Virus record (IMG/VR): IMGVR_UViG_3300043783_000152
Location: 1-63,698 of that record
Length of the DNA stretch: 63,698 nucleotides
Source: a virus
Direction: 5' to 3' (one strand)
The notes beneath the pieces were generated by a model. The model was not told the origin of the DNA, did no database searches, and saw nothing but the letters and a program-made list of their open reading frames with translations. Shown piece by piece: positions 25,104 to 33,401 of this stretch (positions are counted from its first letter, which is position 1; every line of letters begins with the position of its first letter). A program made the translations under genes and the position numbers.

Positions 25104-26849
25104 CTAACGCCTGCCGCCGCCAAGCGTCTTCGCCAACACCTTCTCGGCCGCCTCCGGATTCTCCTGCATCAACTGCCGGATCATCGCCTGCTTGTTCTTA
25201 TCCGCCTCGCGGTTCTGAGCCAGGGCGTCCTCCCGATTAGGGAACGGCATGTTGTTGAGCACGTATTCGGTTTGCACCAGCCCTTTTGCATGAGCGGCCA
25301 AGATCAGCTGCGCATTCTCGTCGCTGAAGATCGGGCTGGACGAATGTGAATCGACGGTGACACGCCAATCGTCAGGCAAATCCGTAAGCTTGAACTCGGT
25401 CTGCCGCACATCCTGGATGGTGTCGGCCTTCGTCCAATAGGTCGAATCGTCCTTGGCCTCCTTGATCTCCATCGTGAGATCGGCGGCAACCGCACAGTTA
25501 CGCTCGGCGATCAGGGCGCGATCGCGCAACGTGGGCGAAGCCGTCTTCATCAACGTACCCGCGTGCGAGCCCGCTCGGACCCCCTGCTCCCCCTGCCCCT
25601 GCATGATCGGCGGAAAACCCGAGTTGATATCCATCTGCTCGATTACGAACTTGATCACGGGAAGCAGGTCGGACGAGAACGGTGGAGTCAGATCCTCAAC
25701 CTTCATGTTGGGGTCGCTGCTGCCGAAACCGGCCATCCGCAGCTGCCCATAAAGCTCGTCGGTAATCCGGTTCTCACCGGTGAAGAACAGAATCCGGTCG
25801 ACCTGCAGACCGATCAGCCGCCGCATGTCGTCCAGAAGGCCAGCAAGAAACGACTGCGGTTCGGCCAGATTGACCAACTCGCTCTTGCCCCAGAACCAGC
25901 CGCTGGTCTCGTTGACTTGAATCGACCTGATCGGCTGCTGATGAGAGAGAAGCCCGAGCAAATTCGAGTGCTTCAGCACCTTGCCATCCATCACGGGCGG
26001 CGAAACCAGAATATCGGGCTCGATCAGCTGCAGCGTGACATAGTCATCATGCCCCTGAATCCAAAGTTCGTGCATCGTGCACGTCTCTGCGGCGATCTGC
26101 GGCCCCATGATCTGGAAGCTGCCGCCGCTCGATACGTTCACCATGCCGCCTGGCAGAGTCCCCGAGAAACCGTTGGGGTTTTGCGTCTGAATCTGGTTGG
26201 TCGACAGCACCTGATGAAAAAACGACTGGTTGGCATCGTGACTCTGCCCCGGCGCCGCGTGCGCTCGAATACGCTCGAACAGCTTCTCAGCTTTCGGAAG
26301 GTGCCAGATGCGCCGCCACACCTCTGGAAGCGTCAATGCAACCGTTTCGCAAGTAGCAATCTGCCGCGAAATGTCAGTCTCAGCCTCATTGTAGACGCCG
26401 AAATTCCAAGGCATGACTAGGCGCGCGTACTGCCGATAAGTTTCATCCGACCCCTCGGACTGCGGCCACTGCTTGACGCCGCACCACCCGTACTTGAGAC
26501 TCTCGAATACGCCCCGTCCATACAAAATATCGGTCGATGTCCGATCCCATTGACGTGTGAGCTGCATTGCCGCGACGCGCGCCCGATCCAAATCCTGCCT
26601 CGGGTGCATGCGGTCGTAATCGATCGTGAATTTCAACTCGACGGGAGAGAAAATGTGAGCGGCGATCCGGGAAAGATGGGGGTCGATCTTGTTGATCAGC
26701 GCCTTGTTGCCGTCATAGCGGCCGGTCTCGGCGATCTGATTGAGGCTCATGTAATAAGCGGACCGTGAAGCCGACGACACCCGGCACTGCTCGACCATGT
26801 CGCGGGCGAATTGGAGAAGCTTGTTGTAGTCGGTGGGGACCGTTATCAC
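25104..26849 (-). CDS. Portal protein
   Basis: 581 residues from GTG 26849. Helical N-terminus with YYMSLNQIAETGRYDGNKAL and SRIAAHIFSPVELKFTIDYD, a central wing with WNFGVYNEAETDI, and a helical stretch SFLAGLLDDMRRLIGLQVDR with GFPPIMQGQGEQGVRAGSHA, where phage portals commonly have the stem and crown elements. The C-terminus is acidic then basic (EAAEKVLAKTLGGGRR). Next to the terminase group, as usual. Forms the dodecameric DNA gate at one capsid vertex. Confidence 0.82.
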   Translation of the reverse strand: MITVPTDYNKLLQFARDMVEQCRVSSASRSAYYMSLNQIAETGRYDGNKALINKIDPHLSRIAAHIFSPVELKFTIDYDRMHPRQDLDRARVAAMQLTRQWDRTSTDILYGRGVFESLKYGWCGVKQWPQSEGSDETYRQYARLVMPWNFGVYNEAETDISRQIATCETVALTLPEVWRRIWHLPKAEKLFERIRAHAAPGQSHDANQSFFHQVLSTNQIQTQNPNGFSGTLPGGMVNVSSGGSFQIMGPQIAAETCTMHELWIQGHDDYVTLQLIEPDILVSPPVMDGKVLKHSNLLGLLSHQQPIRSIQVNETSGWFWGKSELVNLAEPQSFLAGLLDDMRRLIGLQVDRILFFTGENRITDELYGQLRMAGFGSSDPNMKVEDLTPPFSSDLLPVIKFVIEQMDINSGFPPIMQGQGEQGVRAGSHAGTLMKTASPTLRDRALIAERNCAVAADLTMEIKEAKDDSTYWTKADTIQDVRQTEFKLTDLPDDWRVTVDSHSSSPIFSDENAQLILAAHAKGLVQTEYVLNNMPFPNREDALAQNREADKNKQAMIRQLMQENPEAAEKVLAKTLGGGRR

Positions 26850-27424
26850 CGAAGGTAACCCTTGCTCATGTACGATGCCTGCAACACGGCGTCCGCCTTT
26901 TCCGCATGCGCAGATGTCAAAGCCGTTCCCACCTGTGCGCCCCGGCGCGGCAAAATCGACCCGGGGACGCCTTGAGCGATGTGTCCCGTAGCGGCACCAG
27001 CCGCATACTCCATCGCGATCGAATTATGATCCGAACCAAAGCCGACATGCGCATTGGGATTTCTCGCCCGCATGGCATCCATGTGCCTGGTCAGGTCGTT
27101 AACCACCGGCATGGCAGCGATCTCGCCCTGCTTCATATTGTCGCGGAGATTGGTGATCTTGAGGTCGGCCATGTCAGAAGCGTCGCAACCCGCCATCTCG
27201 GCGGCCTGATAAACCCGCTCCTGGGACGCCTTCTCCACCGCCTTGTAGACGCCGTCCGAGCAACGCGTCGAGAAGCTCAGGATATTTGGCATGACGACGT
27301 CATCGTCAGCGCGATCGTGCCCTACATAGGCCCCGCATTGCGGGCAATCGGACGGATACGCCTCGGTCTCGGCGAGCCACCGGAACTTGGTCCGGCAAGC
27401 AGGGCAACGGATGACGACGGCCAT
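26846..27424 (-). CDS. Zinc-ribbon protein of the portal operon
   Basis: 192 residues from ATG 27424, preceded by GGAG. Residues 7-10 and 27-30 form a CxxC...CxxC ribbon (CPACRTKF, CPQCGAYV). The remainder is Ala-rich and helical with a Met/His segment and a C-terminal SAHAEKADAVLQASYMSKGY. The stop overlaps the portal start. Conserved position between terminase and portal hints at a packaging or assembly role. Confidence 0.7.
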   Translation of the reverse strand: MAVVIRCPACRTKFRWLAETEAYPSDCPQCGAYVGHDRADDDVVMPNILSFSTRCSDGVYKAVEKASQERVYQAAEMAGCDASDMADLKITNLRDNMKQGEIAAMPVVNDLTRHMDAMRARNPNAHVGFGSDHNSIAMEYAAGAATGHIAQGVPGSILPRRGAQVGTALTSAHAEKADAVLQASYMSKGYLR

Positions 27425-27564
27425 CAAGACTCCATAATGGTTGAGCGGATCGGCGGCATTGTGACGGTAAAGAACCCCACGTATGAGGGTCGGCCCCGCA
27501 TCCCGCCTTCCGTTGTCGGACCTCCGCTCTGGCCCTCGTTATGCGGCCGACTAATCGTATCCAT
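27424..27564 (-). CDS. Small hypothetical protein (46 aa)
   Basis: 46 residues from ATG 27564 to TGA 27424-27426, which overlaps the start of the zinc-ribbon gene (TGATG). Begins MDTISRPHNEGQSGGPTTEG, ends in a hydrophobic VGFFTVTMPPIRSTIMES. It overlaps the upstream gene by 14 bp. No clear ribosome binding site, so translation would depend on coupling. Without it there would be a 126-bp gap in a chain that otherwise has none. Confidence 0.5.
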   Translation of the reverse strand: MDTISRPHNEGQSGGPTTEGGMRGRPSYVGFFTVTMPPIRSTIMES

Positions 27565-27712
27565 AGAGGTCAGGAAGCGCCGCCAAGCGCTCTTCTTCAA
27601 GCCTAGCTGCCTCTACGGCAACATCGTACTCTTCCTTGGTAAGGAACTTACCAGAATAGCCGAAAAAATAACCGGTAACCGTCGCGGAAGGCGATTCAGG
27701 CGTGTCGTCCAT
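27551..27712 (-). CDS. Small acidic protein after terminase (53 aa)
   Basis: 53 residues from ATG 27712, overlapping the terminase stop (TGATG). Acidic and helical with MDDTPESPSATVTGYFFGYS, then KEEYDVAVEAARLEEERLAA. No motif of known function. Coupling to the terminase gene makes a real gene likely. Confidence 0.6.
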   Translation of the reverse strand: MDDTPESPSATVTGYFFGYSGKFLTKEEYDVAVEAARLEEERLAALPDLYGYD

Positions 27713-29643
27713 CAGTACCTCCGACCTGTGCCGTAGCGCCAAGCATTGCGAGTGGCGACAACTGCATCTCGGCGCCGCCCCGCCTGCTTGGCTGCAAAAA
27801 ACGTCTCCAAGCTATTCTGGTTGAAAAGCGTCACCTGGTCAACTATCGACAGCCGCTGCCGGGATTCCTCCGCGGCGCGGGTGCGCCGCTCGCCGATCAG
27901 CCCCTGGCGAATCTTGGTCATCCAATAATAATTGGCAAGCGCCATTGCAACCGCCCGGTCGTCACGCATCGACGCCGGCGCCCCGATCGAATCGCCCTCC
28001 CGCGAGATCGACCGCATCTCCTCGATCAGATCCATGGACCGGATGCGCAGCTTACCATTGGACGCAATGTCGCGCAGCTGCTCCATGATCGTGATCTTCA
28101 AACGGGTATTCGTAAGCCAGTGATAATTATACCCCGGCCCCATCGAATCCGGGCGGGTGTAAATATAAGTCTTGACGTTCTGAAACAGATTCATGAGGCC
28201 GCGTTCTTCCAGCGGCTTCTGAATGTAAGTCGCGTTCTCGATATAGAACTTCAAAGACTTGATTTCGTTGTAGACGGCGGTGCCGGGACCGTTGAGTTCG
28301 AGGATGTATCGGATAACGGCTCTAGGACTAGCGCCGTACCATCCCAAGATAGCCGCCAAGGTCCATGCAAGATGACGTGTTGTTTGAAGAGGCCAAGCAT
28401 ATTCGGCGACTTGGTCAACTCCGTCAGCATAGCATCTAAGAATTTGGATTGAGGAATTGCAGTTGTTTTCGTTTTCTCCGTAGGCGGGATCGACTCCTGC
28501 GACATAGACGCCCTCCGGGGCTGGTTCTTCCCACACCTTCAACTCGGTCGACCGGGGATTCTCCGACCGGTAAATTTTCATGTCGGCGAATTCTTCGCCA
28601 GCCAGGAACATAAAAGACTTGAACTTGCGACTGACATGCTTGTTCGTCATATCGGTCAAGTCGGCGCCGGCAAAAAATACCGATCCCGTCTGCTGCCAAG
28701 CCTCCTCTTCCGTCCAGGCCTGCTCGGCAAGCATGATCGTGTCGTCTTCTTCAACGGCCGAGTCGTTCTCGGCGTTCACCTCGGGATTCACCTTCTTGCG
28801 AATCCAAGCCAGCTGCTCGGGCGTTATGACGTGGCCGTACTGGTCCCTCACTGCCTTGATCCGAACCGCCTCTTCCATCGTCGGTGGGGCGAGTCCATAC
28901 AATTGAAAATCAGCATGCTCTTGGGGGATACTCTGGCTAGGCTTAGAAAACCAACCGAGAAAGAGACACTTGCAATGATGGGGGTCGGCCTTCGCTTTAT
29001 CCCACATCGTTTTCCACATATTGTAACCGCGGGCGGTCGACTCGTAAATGTAAAGCCGATCCGGATGCTCGTCGGAAAACGACTGTTCCAGAGCTTTTAT
29101 GCCAGTAGGATTTTCGTACGAGCAAAGCTCGCTGAGATGCGCGACGGTCAAACCCTCGGAGCGGCCCAGCGTACCGCTGGACTTGCTCTCCTTGACGCCG
29201 GCCGACATGAAGAGGATCACCGACTCGTTCATCAGGGTCAGGCTCTCGCGATTGCCCGACCCGGTCCCCTGAACTTCCGGAAAGCGCAGGCTGCGCGGCA
29301 AGTTCTTTATGAGCGTGACGAGCTCCTTGCGCGCGCTCTCCTTGTGGGGACTTGTGTCGAAGATCAAGGCACCTTTGAGACCGTCGTGGATGCCGACGTA
29401 GAACGCGATCAAGGCGCGAACGATCGTAGAAATGCCAAGCTGCCGGCTCTTGAGGCAATAAATGTGATGGATGTCCGCTTCCAGCGCGTCAAAGACGGCT
29501 GTTATGAACTGCATCTGCCCGTCGTAGAGATGCTCGCCGAGGCAAATGCGTCCCTTGTCTTTTGAATTTATATAGCAACGGGCCAGGAAGGCGTAAAACG
29601 CCGCCTCGACACGATCCCTTTTCGCTTCGCTCCAGCCTGCCAT
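27712..29643 (-). CDS. Terminase large subunit
   Basis: 643 residues. Residues 64-73 (LKSRQLGIST) are a Walker A variant typical of terminases; 165-172 (LTVAHLSE) fit Walker B with the catalytic Glu; 382-393 (AGVDPAYGENEN) start the RNase H-fold nuclease with Asp385; a later RDDRAVAMALANYYW carries further acidic residues. Powers ATP-driven DNA packaging and cuts the concatemer. Length is normal. The 5' end overlaps the preceding gene by 76 bp, so the ATG at 29643 could be questioned, but the Walker spacing supports it. Confidence 0.92.
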   Translation of the reverse strand: MAGWSEAKRDRVEAAFYAFLARCYINSKDKGRICLGEHLYDGQMQFITAVFDALEADIHHIYCLKSRQLGISTIVRALIAFYVGIHDGLKGALIFDTSPHKESARKELVTLIKNLPRSLRFPEVQGTGSGNRESLTLMNESVILFMSAGVKESKSSGTLGRSEGLTVAHLSELCSYENPTGIKALEQSFSDEHPDRLYIYESTARGYNMWKTMWDKAKADPHHCKCLFLGWFSKPSQSIPQEHADFQLYGLAPPTMEEAVRIKAVRDQYGHVITPEQLAWIRKKVNPEVNAENDSAVEEDDTIMLAEQAWTEEEAWQQTGSVFFAGADLTDMTNKHVSRKFKSFMFLAGEEFADMKIYRSENPRSTELKVWEEPAPEGVYVAGVDPAYGENENNCNSSIQILRCYADGVDQVAEYAWPLQTTRHLAWTLAAILGWYGASPRAVIRYILELNGPGTAVYNEIKSLKFYIENATYIQKPLEERGLMNLFQNVKTYIYTRPDSMGPGYNYHWLTNTRLKITIMEQLRDIASNGKLRIRSMDLIEEMRSISREGDSIGAPASMRDDRAVAMALANYYWMTKIRQGLIGERRTRAAEESRQRLSIVDQVTLFNQNSLETFFAAKQAGRRRDAVVATRNAWRYGTGRRY

Positions 29644-30155
29644 GGCGACAGGCTAGCGCTAAAAAGCTGCTTACGCAAGTATGCCCGTTCCGCTATGCGG
29701 CGGCGACGCTTAACATTTTCCTGCTCGCGCTGTCCAGCCGCTACTCGATCCATACGACCGGTGCGGCCCGCTACGGTATAAACTCCCGGCTCATGCCGCA
29801 TGCAAAAACCGTTTTCGTACTTGGCTTCGTGCGAACAAGGTCCGTATGCCGTGACTTCTCGGCACCAAACACGCAAAGAATTATTAATGCGAATACGTTT
29901 CAAATCTTTATTTAGCTGAACAGCCAACCAAACATTAAAATTAAACTGGTTATCCTCAACCCAATAGAGGCGCTCATCTCGTCGACGCAACCACATCGCA
30001 AAACGCTCTTGACAACCGCCGCATATGCTTTTTATCCAATCCGACGAAATCCACGGCGGTCTTCTGCGACTACGCATCCCAGAAGACCACCATGCTAAAT
30101 AAGGTTGCAAATCGGGACATAAATCCCGCCCGCAAACAGGACAATGCGTCCTCAT
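29568..30155 (-). CDS. Cys-rich hypothetical protein upstream of terminase
   Basis: 195 residues. Residues 5-8 (CPVC) and 45-48 (CGGC) form a likely zinc ribbon; a further CREVTAYGPCSHEAKYENGF, then CMRHEPGVYTV lies mid-protein, as in gene families with Cys/His zinc sites. The C-terminal 55 residues are very basic and overlap the terminase start in another frame. Starts by ATGA overlap with the next gene upstream. May bind nucleic acid; a role in packaging is inferred only from position. Confidence 0.62.
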   Translation of the reverse strand: MRTHCPVCGRDLCPDLQPYLAWWSSGMRSRRRPPWISSDWIKSICGGCQERFAMWLRRRDERLYWVEDNQFNFNVWLAVQLNKDLKRIRINNSLRVWCREVTAYGPCSHEAKYENGFCMRHEPGVYTVAGRTGRMDRVAAGQREQENVKRRRRIAERAYLRKQLFSASLSPWQAGAKRKGIVSRRRFTPSWPVAI

Positions 30156-30415
30156 TTCAACAGCAAGCCGGCCTGCTGAGAATGGGTGCTGGAAAATTTC
30201 AAGGTTTCCAGCTGCGTCTCTACGCTCTTGAGAATGACGTCCGCCATACGAGACGCGGCTTTGGCGTTATCCGCAGTAGTGTTGCCAGACCGCAAACTGT
30301 CCCACTCGTCGAACAGCGCCGAACGGATGCCGTCGAACGAACGCTGTACGCGCGGCATCGGAACAGTCTCCAATTTCGTTACGATGTTTTCGGATTTCTG
30401 AACTCTGGCGGCCAT
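30152..30415 (-). CDS. Small helical protein at head of the terminase operon (possible TerS)
   Basis: 87 residues from ATG 30415 with GGAGA 8 bp upstream and a promoter/operator just before it. Helical throughout: RVQRSFDGIRSALFDEWDSL and DNAKAASRMADVILKSVETQ. Size and place immediately upstream of the large terminase are compatible with a small terminase subunit, but no DNA-binding motif is clear. First gene of the packaging operon. Confidence 0.6.
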   Translation of the reverse strand: MAARVQKSENIVTKLETVPMPRVQRSFDGIRSALFDEWDSLRSGNTTADNAKAASRMADVILKSVETQLETLKFSSTHSQQAGLLLK

Positions 30416-30444
30416 TTTATCGTCTCCAATGGGTTGTTAACATC

Positions 30445-30477
30445 ATGTAGTGTATAGCACTACATCTGCTTTGTCAA
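30445..30477 (-). promoter_or_regulatory. Promoter with perfect ATGTAGTG palindrome, packaging operon
   Basis: On the minus strand: TTGACA (30472-30477), exact 17-bp spacer, TACACT (30449-30454). The palindrome ATGTAGTG-N5-CACTACAT (30445-30465, 8-bp arms, no mismatch) covers the -10 and half the spacer, so a bound regulator would block transcription. Predicted start near 30442, 27 bp ahead of the 87-residue gene. This is the best copy of the motif and gives the model for the others. Confidence 0.78.
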
Positions 30478-30743
30478 CGCCCCCAATGCTGTTGCTTCTG
30501 CTGCGCCGCCCGCAACTCCTCCAGCTGTATCTCCAGCTTGCTTTTTATGGTCCCATAAAATTGGGCTACGTCCCCCTTCGCATCGATCAGCAGGAACTCG
30601 ATCGGCTCAGTACCGCCGGGCGGGACGATCACGCAGGCGCCGCCAAACTCTTGAGGGTTGCGCTCGATCCGTTCCGCCATGACGCGGAAGCGCTCCGCGA
30701 TCTTTTTTTCAGGGCGCTCGACAAGGGGGTGGCCGTCGTTCAT
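30474..30743 (-). CDS. Hypothetical small protein
   Basis: 89 residues from ATG 30743, overlapping the preceding stop (ATGA). Helical N-terminus (ERPEKKIAERFRVMAERIER), a beta segment GGACVIVPPGGTEPIEFLLI, then a Gln-rich helix KSKLEIQLEELRAAQQ. A longer in-frame start exists but lacks support. Last gene before the packaging promoter. Not recognised. Confidence 0.65.
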   Translation of the reverse strand: MNDGHPLVERPEKKIAERFRVMAERIERNPQEFGGACVIVPPGGTEPIEFLLIDAKGDVAQFYGTIKSKLEIQLEELRAAQQKQQHWGR

Positions 30744-31060
30744 TTGGGGGGTTCCGGCAAAGGCATCCAATGAGTCAATTCTTTTCCGTGAATTTCCTCG
30801 AAATCACCATCAGGATACTCTTGCCAATTATGCTGTTCTGGGTTGTACCAAACTAGGAAAACATCCCCACACCAATAGGCTATGAACACAGTCCCGTCCT
30901 GCGGAGCCGTCTCAATCGGTTGCCATGCACTCATCGGATATCCTCTCCAACCTTTTCCGCCTTTTGCTACGCGCTCGCGGATGAACGCGTAGGCGAATTC
31001 GATGTTCTTTCGGTGATCGTCAGACCAATCGTAGTCATCGGTATCGTCCAAAGTGCTCAT
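30740..31060 (-). CDS. DUF551-domain protein with extra N-terminal segment
   Basis: 106 residues from ATG 31060. The last 64 residues begin MSAWQPIETAPQDGTVFIAY and end LTHWMPLPEPP, the signature of DUF551 proteins common in phages and of unknown function. An internal ATG at 30934 has GAGAGGAT upstream and could make the DUF551 part alone. The first 42 residues (DDTDDYDWSDDHRKNIEFAY) are acidic and helical. Either a fusion or a gene with two starts. Confidence 0.72.
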   Translation of the reverse strand: MSTLDDTDDYDWSDDHRKNIEFAYAFIRERVAKGGKGWRGYPMSAWQPIETAPQDGTVFIAYWCGDVFLVWYNPEQHNWQEYPDGDFEEIHGKELTHWMPLPEPPK

Positions 31061-31172
31061 TGGGCTTAGCAAATTCACCAAAATACCGCAATGCTGCTTC
31101 GTCGTAGACTCTGGCTGCCGCTACTTTATCCTCATACCGAACATATACTTTCAACTTCGCTTGCGTCAACAT
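31035..31172 (-). pseudogene. AP2-domain remnant of an HNH/AP2 endonuclease (45 aa)
   Basis: 45 residues from ATG 31172 to TGA 31035-31037. The segment KVYVRYEDKVAAARVYDEAA, followed by LRYFGEFAKPN, matches the C-terminal strand and helix of the AP2 domain that ends HNH/AP2 homing endonucleases (compare FDTAEEAAEAYK in the gene at 17742). No HNH core precedes it. It overlaps the DUF551 start by 26 bp. Probably what is left after decay of an inserted endonuclease; translation is possible but unproven. Confidence 0.55.
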
Positions 31173-31174
31173 GA

Positions 31175-31390
31175 CTATCTGTACGAGTGCGAAAAATAAG
31201 GCTTAATCTCGTCATTGATCATCTGCCCGACTGACGGCGCGTTGGCAAGCCTCTGGGCGACATCCTCGGGGACGCCTTGGTAAGCAGAGACTTTACCGCT
31301 CTTGGACCACGTCACGAGAAGCTCACCGCTGTCCGAATCGTAGCCGACTTCGGAAACGACAGAGGAAAAGACGGATTGGGACCAGCTCAT
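31175..31390 (-). CDS. KTSC-domain protein
   Basis: 71 residues from ATG 31390, two bases after the preceding stop. VVSEVGYDSDSGELLVTWSK, GKVSAYQGVPEDVAQRLANA and YFSHSYR fit the KTSC domain (a short beta-rich domain often ending in a Tyr-Arg motif), known from phage and plasmid proteins and of unclear function. The natural length of the domain is about 60 residues, so this is the domain alone. Confidence 0.75.
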   Translation of the reverse strand: MSWSQSVFSSVVSEVGYDSDSGELLVTWSKSGKVSAYQGVPEDVAQRLANAPSVGQMINDEIKPYFSHSYR

Positions 31391-31391
31391 A

Positions 31392-31550
31392 TCAGTCCCA
31401 ATCATGCCAAACTGAAGGCGTCCCCGGTTTATTATGATCGACATCGTCGAGCCAAAGATACATCGACTGCGGCATCTTAGGGCCGTTTGTCGGAACGCCC
31501 CATCGACGCCGCGCTCGCCTAGCACGCCACCAATTTACTAACCACTTCAT
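31392..31550 (-). CDS. Small basic Trp-rich protein (52 aa)
   Basis: 52 residues from ATG 31550 with AAGGAG 8 bp upstream and an ATGA overlap with the preceding gene. Starts MKWLVNWWRARRARRRWGVP and ends PSVWHDWD, with seven Trp residues. The first half is strongly cationic. Strong translation signals make it a real gene. Function unknown. Confidence 0.7.
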   Translation of the reverse strand: MKWLVNWWRARRARRRWGVPTNGPKMPQSMYLWLDDVDHNKPGTPSVWHDWD

Positions 31551-31876
31551 TTCAACTTCTCCTTCTTCAAGGCGTCGAGCATGATGTCCCTCACGATCGG
31601 AAACAGGGTGTCGTCATCATCCTCAATCGTCTCGTCCGCAAACGCCAGGAACGGGATCTTCATGACCTTGTTGTCCGGCAGCGGCTTCTGCTCGGCATCG
31701 GCCCGGCACAGGATGATCCGGCGGCGGTTAGTCTCGTGCGGTCCGAGAGTCCAGAACTCTCCGCTGCATTCGTGCTGATAAGCGTTGCGAATGTGATAAA
31801 AGCGATCAGGATAGCGCCGGAAATAAGTGCCGTCGGCGCGCTCCCACAGCTTCTCAAGGGCTTTGCGGTCGGTCAT
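31547..31876 (-). CDS. Hypothetical acidic protein
   Basis: 109 residues, both ends coupled by ATGA. Contains FRRYPDRFYHIRNAYQHECS, NRRRIILCRADAEQKPLPDN and an acidic run FADETIEDDDDTLFP. Aromatic and charged, probably globular. Not recognised. Lies after a DUF1643 gene in a chain of small accessory genes. Confidence 0.65.
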   Translation of the reverse strand: MTDRKALEKLWERADGTYFRRYPDRFYHIRNAYQHECSGEFWTLGPHETNRRRIILCRADAEQKPLPDNKVMKIPFLAFADETIEDDDDTLFPIVRDIMLDALKKEKLK

Positions 31877-32358
31877 GGATAAACTTCCAACTTCGTTCCA
31901 CTCTTAATGTAGAGCGGGTGTTTCGGCGAGCCATCCCTGGTCTTGCCAAAACAATACATCGCGGGCCTGACGGCACGGATCGCATTTCGAATGTCGATTG
32001 ACGCCTCGCGAGCCATTGGATGTGCGCCCCAAGCACAGATCGCCACGTCACACCGCCCAATAGCAGAGCGAACGATCGACTCGTTTTGCGGCCCGACAGG
32101 ATCATCAATATCTAGCAGTCGCTTCGAATCGGTCGATCTAAACGCAAACACGTTTACAACTTCAAAGCTACCGTAACCGAGTCCCCTCAACAGCCTAGTA
32201 AGCGAACGTATTGTAGCATCGTCGACTGTAGCATCAGCCGTCGACGGATTCAACATTATTACAAGCGCTCGACAGCTTCCATAATCCCACACACGTCGCA
32301 GCAAATAGCGATACTTCCCACAATCGGAAATAAATGCGTCTCGATCTAAATAGTTCAC
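31873..32358 (-). CDS. DUF1643 protein
   Basis: 161 residues; start taken as GTG 32358, which overlaps the FkbM stop (GTGA). ALVIMLNPSTADATVDDATI, GYGSFEVVNVFAFRSTD and CDVAICAWGAHP are hallmarks of the DUF1643 family, found in bacteria and phages and of unknown biochemistry. Cytosolic, alpha/beta. Linked here to a glycan gene cassette, though no mechanistic link is known. Confidence 0.85.
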   Translation of the reverse strand: MNYLDRDAFISDCGKYRYLLRRVWDYGSCRALVIMLNPSTADATVDDATIRSLTRLLRGLGYGSFEVVNVFAFRSTDSKRLLDIDDPVGPQNESIVRSAIGRCDVAICAWGAHPMAREASIDIRNAIRAVRPAMYCFGKTRDGSPKHPLYIKSGTKLEVYP

Positions 32359-33401
32359 GACAACGGTTGCTCCCAAGCCTCATGTACCCGCTCGACCGTC
32401 GAGAACAGCACGTTAAAGTTCTCGACTTCCGGCACCAACAAGCGCTCCCGATCGACAGGAACCGGCCGGCCGCCGTCCTGCCTGAGCTCGAACGTCGTGT
32501 AGCCCTTACCCGCCATGTAGTCACGCAAGTCCATCTGAGACGCTCCAAACCGGTCGAGCGCGGGCAGGTTCATCTCGCAGCAAACGAAATCGATTCCTCG
32601 CGTCAGCAACTGCCCCGCGCCGATCAAGGCGTGCAGCTCGGCGCCTTCGATGTCCAGCTTCAGCAGCCGCGGCTTCTGGTCGTAAGCAAGACACCACTTG
32701 TCGAGAGTCAACCCGCCGACCGGCGTCCGGTTCAAGGTTCCCTGCAACGGGGCCAGGCTGCTCATGCCGGTATCCGCCGGCTGGTGAAGCATGACCTGGG
32801 TATCCTCGCTCCACAAGGCGCGATTGATGACCGTGACGTTCTCGGCGTGGCTGCACTCCACGTTGATGCGCAGCTTCTTGAAATTGACCGTTGACGGCTC
32901 GAACGCCTCGACATGACCTTCTGAGCCTGTCGAAGAATCGCCGACCAGGCGAGACATCACCATCGTGAAAAAACCAATATTAGCGCCTCCGTCAATGGCA
33001 AAATCGCCCGGACGCAGAACACGCCGCATGAGATGAACGGTCTCCGGCTCGCAGGCACCATTATGTTCAAGAAAGCGCTTCGTCACGACATCGGCAATGA
33101 AACCGGGATCGTACACCAAGTCGAACACGATCTCGCGACCGAGTACAGTCATGTGTACGTGCAGATCGGTACTTTCCCGGCGACGAGCTTGCAGTGCCTT
33201 GGCGAAGGCTCCGTCGCGTTCTTTTTCCTCGGCGCTCAACTCCACGTATCCTTTTGCCGTGATCACGTAATTGCTAGCGCTGATAGCCTTCATAAGCCTG
33301 CGCTCAGTCAGCGCCAGTAACGGTTCCTTCCACCGGCCAATCGGGGCCATCGACTCGCCTTGCGCCGCGATCATCAGCACGGTCATCTCGTCGTCGGTCA
33401 T
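32355..33401 (-). CDS. FkbM-type SAM methyltransferase with N-terminal winged-helix-like region
   Basis: 348 residues from ATG 33401 with GAGG upstream. Residues 137-144 (DGGANIGF) form the SAM-binding loop, and 250-255 (DIEGAE) the FkbM signature; the order and spacing fit the family, which usually O-methylates sugars or polyketides. The first 60 residues (LTERRLMKAISASNYVITAK) look like a winged helix, unusual for the family. It lies beside a TPR glycosyltransferase, so methylation of a glycan made or altered by this cassette is the likely job. Confidence 0.85.
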   Translation of the reverse strand: MTDDEMTVLMIAAQGESMAPIGRWKEPLLALTERRLMKAISASNYVITAKGYVELSAEEKERDGAFAKALQARRRESTDLHVHMTVLGREIVFDLVYDPGFIADVVTKRFLEHNGACEPETVHLMRRVLRPGDFAIDGGANIGFFTMVMSRLVGDSSTGSEGHVEAFEPSTVNFKKLRINVECSHAENVTVINRALWSEDTQVMLHQPADTGMSSLAPLQGTLNRTPVGGLTLDKWCLAYDQKPRLLKLDIEGAELHALIGAGQLLTRGIDFVCCEMNLPALDRFGASQMDLRDYMAGKGYTTFELRQDGGRPVPVDRERLLVPEVENFNVLFSTVERVHEAWEQPLS

